This document shows, piece after piece, positions 1 through 10,741 of a stretch of DNA of 64,000 nucleotides. Each line of letters begins with the position of its first letter. The stretch's first letter is position 1. The notes below the pieces were generated by a model. That model ran no database searches. It was not told the origin of the DNA and was given only the letters and a program-made list of their open reading frames with translations. The stretch comes from Anthonomus grandis grandis (lineage: Eukaryota; Arthropoda; Insecta; Coleoptera; Curculionidae), in assembly GCF_022605725.1 (NCBI RefSeq), contig NC_065546.1, positions 32,360,227-32,424,226 on the forward strand, given 5' to 3'. Position numbers and translations under genes: made by a program.

Positions 1-1860
1 TCTTTGGTTGTCTCTGCTAATGGGTGCATTGGGATGCATGTGTCATGTAAGGGACGGCGGGGGGTGGGTTTTTGCTTTGAATATAGGGATGAAACCGGGC
101 TACGCATAGGTACTACAAGACATTTATTTACGAGACGAGACCGTCTATAATTATAAAAACATCCACCAATGCAGATCCTGCATATATAATCGCTCGCTTC
201 TTCCGACATGGGAGGTGGGCACAGACCCCTTTGCTATGTAAGATAAGACTAAAAGTGCAACTAGTTCATATAAAATCACTAGTAATCCGTGAAAAATTTA
301 ACATAAAGGCCTTAGACAATTCTCTTATTTATCTATAGAATTACTCGGTTCCAATTTTTCCAATTTAAATTAATAATTTTTAACATTCATATTGACAAAA
401 AAATCATATTTCTTAAATTTACCTCAGCACCACGAACGTAATAAATATATAGTACAGTCGTGCTGTATGAGAATGGATGCAAAAATTACATAAAGGGTGA
501 AATTTTAACAGTAAGTTGTATGGATTGAGAGAATGCAAAAACCAAAAATGCTGAAAAAATTCCGTGAGGGTTTTTTTTAGGGGATGATCGGGGATGGTCT
601 TGGATTGGCGCTACCCCTTTGTTTCGATAGAACCGACTCGATCAACCTGAGTCGACATTATTTTTATTATTATAAGACAAACAACAATTAACTATGCTTT
701 TAATAAGTGGGGCAAGGAAATAATGTTTAGGTTAAGTCTAGTTTTAATTTATGGTCTACCTCTGACAGGATATTTCTGGAACCGGGATACTGTTTCTGGA
801 TTACCGAAACCATCCATGACAAACCGGAGTGTCCTGATACAGTTATGGCCAACTTATACTTTTACATTATTTTTCATTTATGTTTTTATGGAATGTAGCT
901 TTTGCTAAATAAAGATATTATTTATTTATTTATTTTATTCCAGATCATTATTTATGCACTACGAGGTAATATCTTGTATTTCATGCTTTCAGACGTTAAT
1001 ATTATGTATTACTCTATTTAAACCGCAATACTCTAATAAATATAAATTTCTTAATAATGGACATTTCAACCTTTAACATAAAATTTTTTCGTTTTTGGTA
1101 TTTTGAGCGTGAAATGGGGAAATTTTAAGTAGAGGAAAAGCAGGTTGAGGTGGGGTTAAGAAAATGTAAAATTGTTAAATTGGATTTTTAAGTGTTACAC
1201 TTTACCTATTAAATTCTAATTCAAATCAAAAATGTAATTTAAGAATTGTGAAGGATTAATGTAGAATCAAACTTTTTATTAAATTTTCTCTCTGTCGCAT
1301 ACCACCACACATATATTTTTCATCTGTCCCAAAAGTTTTCTTTATCCCTCAATAATGACAGAGAGAGAGAGAGCGAGAGACAGGAAAAGCTCTCAAGTCG
1401 TCTCGTGTCAGATCCATTTTAATAAGTTTTATATATCCGTTGTTAAAAAAACTTTTCCATTCCCCAAGGCAGTCATATTTAATTAAACTTTGTAGAAATC
1501 CACATCCCCTATTTACCTGACAGCACTCTTCAGTTATTTTTTTATTAAATTGTTTATGGAAAATGGTTATTTAAGGAATTCTCTCCGGCATAATTGGATT
1601 AGAAGAGCAAACGTTGAATCGGTCCTTTTATTTTCGAGATTATATCCCGGTCTATTTAATTAATACGATAAAGTTCTTTCGAGTTCTAACTTCTAGTCTA
1701 TTATTAAAATAACTGGGAAGGAAAGGATCAAAAAGGTTATTTTGATGCCATTATGGGATTTATAGTTTTCGCTTTGGGGCAAATAATGGGCAAAGGAGAT
1801 GAGGATTAAACTACTTAAAGTAAAACTGGACTTCGTAGAATTATGATATAGCACAATTTA
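1..1860. other. AT-rich sequence without recognisable gene
   Basis: I see no convincing coding region here. There are short simple repeats: GA-rich at about 1360-1380 and TTAT-rich at about 918-945. Positions 75-150 share words with the right end of the DIRS element near 61960-62030 (TTTGCTTTGAAT and TATTTACGAGAC), so this may be a DIRS terminal remnant. That link is weak. Confidence 0.5.
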
Positions 1861-2997
1861 TTATTTATTATTAAAATTTGGTTGAAATTTCAACATTACT
1901 CTGGAAAATTATCTTAAAAGATGGTTTTACTAGTTATATTTTTAATCAGAATGATTTAGTCATTATTAGTATATTTTAGTAGTATTTTGAAATTTTTCAG
2001 TCAAAAGAAAAACGTCGTATTTATAGGAAAAATTAAATTGTATTTTATTAATATTTTGCATTAAATTTTAATATTTTCTTGGAAAGTTTTTTTAAAAGAT
2101 GGATTTGTTGGTCATATTTTTATTAAAGTTGTATTACTTTAAATTAAACCAAACTTACAGTAACTTAATTTTTTACAGTCAAAAGGAAAATTTAAATCAT
2201 TTTGAATAAGGTTATGCATAATTAGCTATATTTGTATGAAAAAATATTTAATATATTTTAATAATATTTTGCTTAAAATTTTATTTTTATGTCGGAGAAA
2301 TATATTAAAATATGCCATGGCTGCTCAAATAACTTTAAATTAAAATAAATAAATTAATTTAAATTTAATCTAATTCACAGTAACTTATTAAAAAAAATAT
2401 ATCAGCCATAATGAATAAAGCTACAGGCACAATTAACTACACAAGCACAATTCCTTCCAAGCATTGCAAATATTTCTTCTAATTTTGTTTCCTTAGGTTT
2501 TACTATTAGTTTTGTCTTTTTTTTTAATTCTTTGAGTTTTTTCGTATTTTTCAGGAATTAGAAATATATATTTATATTCCCTTAAATAAATGAAATCATT
2601 GTTCATAATAATTTTCACACATGATCTTATAGATTATTTTACACACTTGTTACATAAATAACTATAATATAATTTGATTAATATTTTATTTAATGTTTAT
2701 TAAAATTTCTAGCATGGGTACTCAAATAATTTTTAATTAAAGTAAATTAATTAATTTAAATTTAATATAACTCACAGTCATCTATTTAAAAAAAACTATA
2801 TGCCCTTATGAGTAAAGTTAGGTACAGTTAACTACTCTAGTATAATTCCGTCCAGGCATTGCAAATATTTTTTTCAATTTTTCTTTCTTTAGGTTTTACT
2901 GTCAGTTCTGTAATTTTTTTAAGTTTTTTCGTATTTTTTAAGTATTAAAAATAGATATTTATGTTTCGTTATATAATTGAAATCATTGTTTATAATA

Positions 2998-3160
2998 ATT
3001 TTAATAATAATAATTATTATAATAATAATAATAATCTTTATTTAGCATTAAAAAAAGCTACACAAAATACAATACCTTTCACAAAATTCAATAAAATTAT
3101 AATACTTTCATCAACCCAGTACATTATAATCTATTTTCGTCAGCAGGAGTAATATTTATC
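2998..3160 (-). mobile_element. Possible LINE 3' tail fragment
   Basis: A TAA/TTA microsatellite (3000-3036) is followed on the + strand by CTTTATTTAGCATTAAAAAA. This looks like the reverse complement of a jockey/CR1-type 3' end with an AATAAAG signal. No coding sequence remains. The same arrangement marks the clearer LINEs at 18979, 34643 and 49506. Confidence 0.3.
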
Positions 3161-3292
3161 GATTTAATACATACACAAATCATCTTATGGATCATTTGAC
3201 ACATTTGATACATAAATAACTATAATATAATTTTATTAATATTTATTCTTTTTATTGGAGAATTATCTTAAAAGATTTATTTACTGCTCATA

Positions 3293-4836
3293 TACATATC
3301 AAAATGGTCTAAGGAACACTTAGAAAAATAGTTTTTTTCGTCTTATAAATTTTTATAAATTTATATTTTCATACGGAATAGATACTACCTTTAATATTAA
3401 GATACCAACGAAGTAAAATAAATATTTAAGTACAAAAAATCATGCCAGAACAACGTTTTTTGCTACTTGCACATTTTGTCGAAATAACGCAGATTATAAT
3501 TTTTAAATTCTAACGCAATATTGCATTTTATGTGGTTTCAACCGAACAATTGTGATTTAGTTTTTATTCAATTAAAATGGAAAGACGACATTTAACTAGA
3601 GAGGAAATGCTAAGAACAGTCGGAATGCTTGAGGCAGGAACAAGTCAAAGAGACGTTGCAAGAGCTTTGGATACATCTCCCAGTATAATTAACCGTTTGT
3701 GGATAAGATATAGAGAGACAAATGATGTTAGAGAACGGCATCAAGGCCCGTCGCGAGTTACCACACCTGCCCAAGACCGTTTTATAACTTTGCAAGCTCA
3801 AAGAAATCCCACGGTAACAGCCTCTGTTCTGGTTCAGCAGCTCTCACGAGTGCATAACGTCGAGGTTTCAGGTTAAACTATTAGAAACCGTTTGCATGAG
3901 AGAGGACTTCATGCCAGAAGACCCTAAGGGTTCCTCGGTTAACTTTAGGAAATCGAGGTGCAAGATTAGCGTGGTTCCAAGAACATGTTAATTGGAATCA
4001 AGAAAGATGGGCCACAGTTCTTTTTACGGATGAGTCTCGATTTTCATTTTATCCTGATTCTGGTAGAATTCGTGTCTGGAGAGAGGAAGGAAATGAAAGT
4101 CGTTTGCGTCATGCCCTGGAAGTAGTAAGGCAACGTGGTAGATCACTAATGTTTTGGGGTGGCATTAGACTTGACGGAAAAATGAACCTCATTTTTGTGG
4201 AAAATACAATGACTAGAATAAGTTATAGGGATAATATACTACTGCATGTAATTGTTCCATATTTACGCGAAATGGGCCTAAATTCGTTGTTGCAACAAGA
4301 TAATGCCCCACCACATCGAGCACGGCTTGTACGAATCGCTATTGAGGAAAATCAAATCAATCTTCTACCCTGGCCCTCTACCTCACCGGACCTTAATCCA
4401 ATTGAGCATGTTTGGGATTGGTTAAAAAGGCAACTTCTTCAACGATTTGACTTTTTTCAAAGCGCTCTAGAGCTTCGTCTTGCTGTGACACATGTTTGGG
4501 AGGAGTTGCCCCAAGAATTAATTAATAATTTAATTTTAAGTATGCCTAGGTGATGCCGAAGTGTTATTAATAATAGAGGTGGACCATCTGGCTACTAGTT
4601 TAATTTGTATTTGGTAATTTTTTATTTTTATAATTTTTTTTAATAAACGGTAATAAATGGGATTTTGTTCTTTATTTTTATTTGGGCTGTAAATTATAAT
4701 CTACAAAAAAAAGTTAATAATTATATTGTTATTTTATTAGAATAATGTAAAAAAATTGCAATAATTAACTTTTTGCCAATCTTCTCAAAATATATTAACA
4801 TATTTGTATGTGTTCTCTACACCATTTTGATGTGTG
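3293..4836 (+). mobile_element. Tc1-like DNA transposon (DD34E)
   Basis: Imperfect terminal inverted repeats of about 27 bp bound the element: CATATCAAAATGGTCTAAGG at the left and its counterpart CACATCAAAATGGTGTAGAG in the reverse complement of the right end. TA dinucleotides lie outside both ends, as Tc1/mariner insertion would leave. The length of about 1.54 kb is normal for Tc1 elements. It carries one broken transposase gene and sits inside a degenerate tandem repeat unit. Confidence 0.75.
3577..4598 (+). pseudogene. Tc1-like transposase, disrupted
   Basis: In Tc1 elements the transposase binds the terminal repeats and catalyses cut-and-paste transposition at TA sites. The N-terminal third (from the ATG at 3577) is a paired-type helix-turn-helix with the pattern SQRDVARAL and a following GPSRVTTPAQ linker. 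The catalytic DDE_3 domain shows LFTDESRF, LLQQDNAPPH and SPDLNPIEHVWD, and the second aspartate and the glutamate are 34 residues apart (DD34E). Three lesions break it: a TAA at 3874-3876 where family members have Gln, a frameshift close to 3925, and a TGA at 4551-4553 just before the normal C-terminal RGGPSGY-type end. It was probably a protein of about 340 residues and is now inactive. Confidence 0.85.
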
Positions 4837-4985
4837 TATTTTGTTTTAAAATATATTATTTAATTTTAATTTGATCATACTCACTAATTTATTTTAATTT
4901 TTTTAAATAAAAAGAAAAATGTATGCTGCAACGAATAAAGTTATATAGAGTTAACTATAAGTATAATTAAAGTCTTCGGTTAAAA

Positions 4986-5622
4986 TTGAAGGTATTGGAA
5001 GTAATTTTACAAAACTCTTGTCTAATATTTATATTTAACATCCGTAGACGCAGCAGTATTTTACATAAATGAATAGACATTAAGTGGTTTAATATGGAAA
5101 GAGGCAGAGAATTGCATTACATTTCACTACAGAATCTTAAAAGATTGTTCCTTTACACATCAACAACAAAATTGTTTATATCTAATACCTAATAGGTAAA
5201 TACAGTGCCTCTCTTCTCTTTCTTCTCTGATTTTCCTCTTTTTTCTTTCCTTTTCTTTTCCCTCTAAGGCTCTTCTTTCTCTAATTAGGCAGCTCTTACT
5301 TTTATGTTTAGCGCTTTTTAAAGTAAATGTAAATTTAGATTTATTTTTAAATGGTATTTATTTTGTAGTCTCAACAGCCCCTAACTTTGTTAAAATGCTG
5401 AGGAAATAGTCCCTTAATCCATATATTTTGTTTTACAGTTAATATTGACTAAAAGTAGCGTCTTTAGTAAGTAGCGTAGATGGAGTTCGCAGGTTTAGGA
5501 CCAAGAAATCAAAAACTTCCTTGTTTGAAAAAAAGCCGACATTTATTTACGTCTTTTTCAAGATTGTATACTGGGAAGAAGCTTTTTCGTAGATTGCATA
5601 TATACTACTAGCAACAGAACAA
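4986..5622. other. AT-rich gap with a pyrimidine tract
   Basis: No coding sequence is visible. A strong C+T tract runs from about 5208 to 5300 on the + strand (repeated TTCTCTTT and TTTTCCTCT words). Confidence 0.5.
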
Positions 5623-5624
5623 TA

Positions 5625-6072
5625 CAGGGTGATTCAAAAGTAAGCGGCATCCTTTCAGAGGCGTAATCCTTGTATGAAAATAAGGCAAAAAGTTCATATT
5701 AATATGGGTCCGAAATTGCTTCCTAAGGGAGCTACGCCCCTTTGAATAAGACCCTTTGAAGACAATTTTTTCTCTATAACTTTAAAACCCTTTAGAATTA
5801 AATTTTGAAAATTGGTGTACTGCATAAACATTTTGTTGTGAATAAGATTCTATATTCAAATTTTTTAAATTTTATTCAGGTGCGTCACATGCGGGGGTTG
5901 GTAAGGGTAAACACATCCCTTTTTCTTTTACTCTTTAGGTTATTGTGATTTTGTTTGAAAATTATAAAATTTTAGAGTCTTATACGTAAAAAAGGTACTC
6001 TTAGTTCAATTCGATAGAACGTACCATTTACGAGAAAAGCGACTTTGAAAATGTTCTGATTGCGTATGTTTA
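5625..6072 (+). repeat. Left terminal inverted repeat of the 5.6-kb mariner
   Basis: It pairs with 7455-7902. The outermost bases are CAGGGTGATTCAAAAGTAAG. The innermost matching part is ACATACGCAATCAGAA on the opposite arm. Confidence 0.85.
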
Positions 6073-6140
6073 TTGATGAAAATTAATTCGCATTACGATC
6101 GACAAAAAAGACACTTTTTACTCACATTTTATTTAACAAT

Positions 6141-7272
6141 TTATAGAAAGTGTTCAAAATTATTACCATTCGCGTCACGGCAAGCTCTTAATCTTTTTAT
6201 TAGATTATGGTGCACACGTGGTAGAATTCTTGGATTATTTTTAATTGTCTGAAATCCTTCCTCTATTCTTTGCCTGAGAACATCAATATTGGGTATAGGG
6301 CGGGAATAAACTAGTTGTTTTAGGTGTCCCCATAAATAAAAATCAAGGGGGTTTAGGTCAGGAGACCGTGGTGGCCATGGCACTGGACCCCCACGACCTA
6401 TCCAGCGGTTTTGATAGGCATTATTTAAATGTTCTCTAGCGAGAATGCTAAAATGTGGGGGAGCACCATCGTGCATAAACCACATTTGTGCTCGTAATTG
6501 AAGTGGTAGATTTTCTAATATTTGTGGTAATTCATTCTGTAAAAAAATTGTGTAAATTTGTCCACTAAGTCGTTGCGGCATAAATACAGGTCCTTTTAAA
6601 TGCCCATCGATTATTCCCGCCCACACATTTAAACTAAACTGCTGCTGATGTGCCTTCTGTACCGTAGCATGGGGATTCTCATCCGTCCATAGGTTGTTGT
6701 TGTGGAAATTGAAAATTCCGTTTCTTGTGTAAATGTCTGATGTCTCGTCAGTAAATAAAATTTTCTTCTCAAAATTTTCAAAAGCAACGCGGTTTTCTTC
6801 TAGCCAATTACAGAAGTGTACACGAGGAAGGAAATCTCGCTCTTCCAAAGCCTGAACCCGTTGAATATGATAACGATAGAGTAACATATCGTGCAAAATT
6901 CTCCATACGGTTGACTGAGAGGACCCTTCTTGATTTGCGATGATGCGAGTGCTCAAAGATGGATCTTCTTTAATACGATCTAGCACGCGTTCTTCTAATG
7001 CTAGGGTTCTGGCATTTCTTGGTCGCCCAACAACTTTCTGTCTTTGAAATGTTCCTTAAGCAAAATTTAAGTAGATATTATGCGATATTACTCACATTTT
7101 TGAATTTACCTGTTTTCCTTAAATTACGATCTACTCTTGCGAAAACCATACGGTGTGGCACTCGTCGATTAGGAAATGCCTCATGATACAATCGTCTTGC
7201 TTCAACACAATTACCAAATGCTCTTCCAAACATAATGTGAATATCAGCTTGTTCTTGATACGTAAAATCCAT
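6141..7272 (-). CDS. Mariner-like DD41D transposase, one 58-nt intron, apparently intact
   Basis: The exons are 7272-7096 and 7037-6141, joined across an intron at 7038-7095 that has a GTGAGT donor and an ACAG acceptor. Splicing keeps the frame and gives 357 residues with no stop. The N-terminus resembles the DUF4817-type helix-turn-helix seen in insect mariner-like transposases (QEQADIHIMFGRAFGNC). The middle part has a GRPRNART linker and a second helix-turn-helix (SSQSTVWRIL). The catalytic domain shows ILFTDET, MWFMHDGAPPH and SPDLNPLDFYLWG. The last two aspartates are 41 residues apart, hence DD41D. Without the intron the frame hits a TAA after VSNIA. The protein would bind the long terminal repeats and move the element to TA sites. 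Its C-terminus (NGNNFEHFL) is normal for the group. The intron is an inference from splice signals and frame. Confidence 0.88.
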
Positions 7273-7454
7273 GTTTGCTTTTTAAACTTAGAAACACAAA
7301 GTACCAAACTCAACAAAGGCAATGCCCTTCTTATTAATAATAAATAGTAATTTGTAAAACACTCTAAAAAACTAATTTTACTTTGACAAAGTAAATTGTA
7401 TTTCACAATGAGATTTATCAGTCATTTAAATGCGTATCCAGTAATTTTATTATG

Positions 7455-7902
7455 TATAAACATACGCAATCAGAAAATTTTCAAAGTCGATTTTCTCGTA
7501 AATGGTACGCTCTATCGAATTGAACTAAGAGTACCTTTTTTAGTATAATACTCTAAAACTTTATAATTTTCAACCAAAATCACAATAACCTAAAGAGTAA
7601 AAGAAAAAGGGATGTTTTACCCTTACCAACCCCCGCATGTGACACACCTGAATAAAATTTAAAAAAATTGAATTTAGAATCTTATTCACAACGAAATGTT
7701 TATGCAGTACACCAATTTTCAACATTTAATTCTAAAGGGTTTTAAACTTATAGAGAAAAAATTGTCTTCAAGGGGTCCTATTCAAAGAGGCGTAGCTCCC
7801 TTAGGAAGCAATTTCGAACCCATATTAATATGAACTTTTTGCCTTATTTTCATACAAGGATTACGCCCCTGAAAGGATGCCGCTTACTTTTGAATCACCC
7901 TG
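7455..7902 (-). repeat. Right terminal inverted repeat of the 5.6-kb mariner
   Basis: Reverse complement of 5625-6072 with scattered differences. It ends at the TA duplication 7903-7904. Confidence 0.85.
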
Positions 7903-7904
7903 TA

Positions 7905-9814
7905 TATGTAGATGGGCACATATATGATTATACTTGGAACAAACATATCATAAGTCACACATAATAGATAATAACTTTTTTTTAAACTTCACATTTCTAC
8001 GATATGTGAGAATTTGGTTCACGCGTCCTTAAAGACAGACTTATTTGTTTTTCGTAAGTTATCTAATTATTTTTGTTACATGTGGCATATCGTTAGAAAG
8101 ACTATTAACTAGAGATGTTTTTTAACACATTTTAAAACCCCACAATTTTTTTTTATTATTATTTTTTCCATTGTAAAGTTGACGTAACATTTTTCTTCTA
8201 TTGATTTGAGGAAGTTTGTTACTCCACTATTAGTTTCTCTTTAAATATTTTTCTCAGTTATTACCTAAATCTGAATGAGACAACATTAGTCTTTAAAACA
8301 AAATGAATTATGCGTTATTTTGCCGAAAAATTAAAAAAAAAATTGAAGGTTAAAGTAAAAAAACGGGGAAAATCTAATAAAAAAAGGAAAAAATATATTA
8401 CTCCTTAAATTTGAGGAAAAACAAAAAAAATACTATGCGTTTTAAATAGCCAGTAACCTCACCTATTTACCATTTCCGTTTGGCTACTCACCTTCCAAAT
8501 ACCTTGTATATTTACAAATAAATGAACGCGGTCAGTCCACAGATGAACTACAGCTAATATGGATTAACAAACTTTATTATTGGTATTATCAATGGCTTGC
8601 ATTATTTACATTTGGCTATGATTTAAACTTAATTAAATTTAATTGGCATATTTAAAAAAGTTTGAAATTTTTCAACAAAATATAAATAAAATAATGCATT
8701 TTAATGATTAACAATTGAGATATATCCGCTTTTATAGTTCACCTAGAGCCCTTATATTAGCTGACCCAAATAAAGCTGACTCATGAACCATAAAAACGAT
8801 ATTTTAGATAAAAGAAAACTGTTCTTTTTTTATTGCACGCCCTTTTGATGACTCTAAGCTTAAAAGCATAAAGGAAAACATGACGACAAAGAAGAAGCTT
8901 CGTATAAAAATAAAAATAATTAATCCAAAAAAGGAGGTTCGCCCGCTGCCGTCGACGCGGTAGGAAACTTTTCATTAGGGATGTTTTTGTCATTAAATGA
9001 AGGCGAAAAACGATACTATTAGTCGTAAAAACAAAAACGCGCAAACATGTTTACACCGGCAGAGGGGGGAAGAGGGGAAACTTTTTAAGCGTCAGGATGA
9101 TAATGAAATCATAGGATGAGAAATCGCTCCCGGAGCCAAATGTCGCGCAATAGGGAACAATGAATGGAATTCGGACATGATCGGTGTGTGACAAATCGTC
9201 GGGGTTTGTGACAAAGGTATTTGGGGTTTTACGTGTGTAATTTGTCACCGATCTAAACCCCTTTGAATTTCTGGATCTGTTTTAATCAGTACTAAAGAGA
9301 GCGGACACTATTGTTTTTTTTTTTAATGAGTAACTAAATAAGTGGCAATATTTGTTCAGATTGGGGTTAGTTTTAGAATAAAAAGATTATCTATAGAGAG
9401 TATTGAGAAGGACTTAGAATATGCTTGTTGCAGTGTATTGGTGGAAGGTTTTAGTTGTTTGATATGTTGTGTGGGCCGATCCCCCTCAGGTGATTTTTTC
9501 TTAAATTTCTTAAATAATTTTATGTCAAATTTATTAAAACCAACCGACAAACAGTGGGGCAGAACTTATGAATTATGTCGAAAACTGGAAAATTTTAATA
9601 GGAAAATTTAAATATTTGAAAGTAAATTCTTCCGCAAAATTGGGTTTTCTAACAATTTGTCTATTATATAGGGCGTTTTATATAGCGTAATTCAGAGTGC
9701 GTCCGAATTGAATTAACGAAAAAATATTTTCGTTAATTCAATGTTGCCAGTTCTAATAGTTGAATTAAAAAAAAAAGTTTTGCCCTGTTACCATTATTGG
9801 TATTATCAAATAGC
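7905..9814. other. AT-rich sequence without recognisable gene
   Basis: No convincing coding region is present. A patch of higher GC at about 8935-9260, including GCCGTCGACGCGG, stands out from its AT-rich surroundings and may be unique host sequence. The short reading frames at 8781-9611 show no family features. Confidence 0.5.
9707..9742. repeat. Perfect 16-bp-arm palindrome
   Basis: ATTGAATTAACGAAAA is followed by AATA and then its exact reverse complement. It could form a hairpin or cruciform, or be a small foldback remnant. It lies about 75 bp before the TAA repeat of the Dong-like element. Confidence 0.8.
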
Positions 9815-9815
9815 G

Positions 9816-10741
9816 ATAATAATAATAATAATAATAATAATAATATCTCTAATATAATCAGCCAAAATCATATCGACACTGCTTCGTCAAACTATTGGTT
9901 GGTATCAGGCAAGATGTTTCCAGAAACCAAGGGCTTTCTACTCGCCATCCAAGATCAGGTTATACCAACAAGAAATTATCTCAAGCACATCGTCAGAGAT
10001 CCGTCTGTACAAAACGACAAATGCCGGTATGGATGCCAAACATCAGAGACAATCCAGCACATAATAGGAGGATGTCAGGCCTTTGCAGCGACAGAATACA
10101 AAGAACGGCACGACTCAGTTGAGAAAATTTTACATCAAGAGCTGGCAATGAAGTTGGAACTTATTACAACAGAGAAGGTTCCGTATTATAAATATACTCC
10201 AGAACCCGTAGTGGAAAATGACCGATATAAGTTATATTGGGACCGCAGTGTACTTATCGATCAACATGTAAGGCATAATAGACCAGATCTTATTTTAATA
10301 GATAAAATTTCCAGGAAAACAACTCTAATTGACGTAGCCATACCGAACAACAATAATCTGCAAGAGAAACACACTGAGAAAATCCCCAAATACAGAGATC
10401 TAGAAATTTAAATGGGAAGGCAATGGAGAATGGATAATGTTCAGACCATCCCAATTATTATATCGACAACGGGTGTAATACCGAAGAGCCTACTGGAATA
10501 CCTTAAACAACTAGGAACTGGCGAACATCTATATAAGCACATGCAAAAGGCAGTACTACTGGCAACTGCTCGCAGCACCCGGAAATTTCTAGGAGATAAC
10601 TCTACATTTCAGGTCGCTTAAGGACACCGAAAAGGTAGACACAGACCACAGAGCTTAATCCTTTTGATATCGCAGGTATCTGGGATATGTAAATGATCCC
10701 CCCCCCCCCCCCTTAGAGGGAGTGCGAGCCTTAACTGGCTG
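9816..10741 (+). mobile_element. 5'-truncated Dong/R4-like non-LTR retrotransposon in a TAA repeat
   Basis: The segment is bounded by TAA microsatellites on both sides (9816-9846 and 10742-10767). It encodes the C-terminal part of a non-LTR retrotransposon with a restriction-like endonuclease. Members of the R4 clade such as Dong are known to target TAA repeats, which fits this setting. The 3' untranslated part (10622-10741) has a run of 15 C at 10698-10712. The reverse transcriptase domain is missing, so this is a 5'-truncated copy. Confidence 0.7.
9848..10621 (+). pseudogene. C-terminal domain of R4/Dong-like retrotransposon protein (zinc knuckle plus restriction-like endonuclease)
   Basis: After the reverse transcriptase, RLE-type LINEs carry a CCHC motif and a PD-(D/E)xK nuclease that nicks the target DNA. 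Both are visible. The knuckle is CRYGCQTSETIQHIIGGC. The nuclease has RPDLILIDKISRKTTLIDVA, where the proline-aspartate and the later aspartate keep the family spacing. The sequence then runs to a TAA at about 10409-10411, immediately followed in the same frame by ATGGGAAGG and a further 69 codons of homologous-looking sequence. I read this as a single nonsense change inside one protein. The fragment lacks the reverse transcriptase and cannot be functional. Confidence 0.72.

Larger units (their letters stand above)
1885..4985. repeat. Degenerate tandem repeat, roughly 200-390 bp spacing, split by a Tc1 element
   Basis: Related blocks recur near 1890, 2065, 2290, 2690 and 3250. They share words such as TTATCTTAAAAGATGG and a following block (near 2330 and 2725) of AAATAAATTAATTTAAATTTAAT, then a CACAG box, then an ATGAATAAAG-like box and GGCATTGCAAATATTT. 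The last unit begins before 3292 and resumes after 4837 with the expected CAACGAATAAAG and GAGTTAACTA words, so the transposon at 3293-4836 landed inside a pre-existing unit. The copies are old and diverged. I do not recognise the family. Confidence 0.5.
5625..7902 (-). mobile_element. Mariner-superfamily transposon with 448-bp inverted repeats (DD41D)
   Basis: The element begins CAGGGTGATTCAAAAGTAAG and ends with the reverse complement of the same sequence. TA lies at both 5623-5624 and 7903-7904 as target duplication. The inverted repeats run from about 5625 to 6072 and from 7455 to 7902 and are closely similar throughout. The gap between them holds a single intron-containing transposase gene with no visible lesion. 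Such long TIRs are unusual for mariner but recur in the related element at 44263. Of the DNA transposons in the window this is the best candidate for recent activity. Confidence 0.9.

Noticed and set aside
723..908. 61-codon open frame
   Set aside because: Low-complexity, hydrophobic, no family match. Expected by chance in AT-rich DNA.
10698..10712. Run of 15 C as a functional element
   Set aside because: Simple homopolymer in the 3' part of a LINE. Length may be unreliable.
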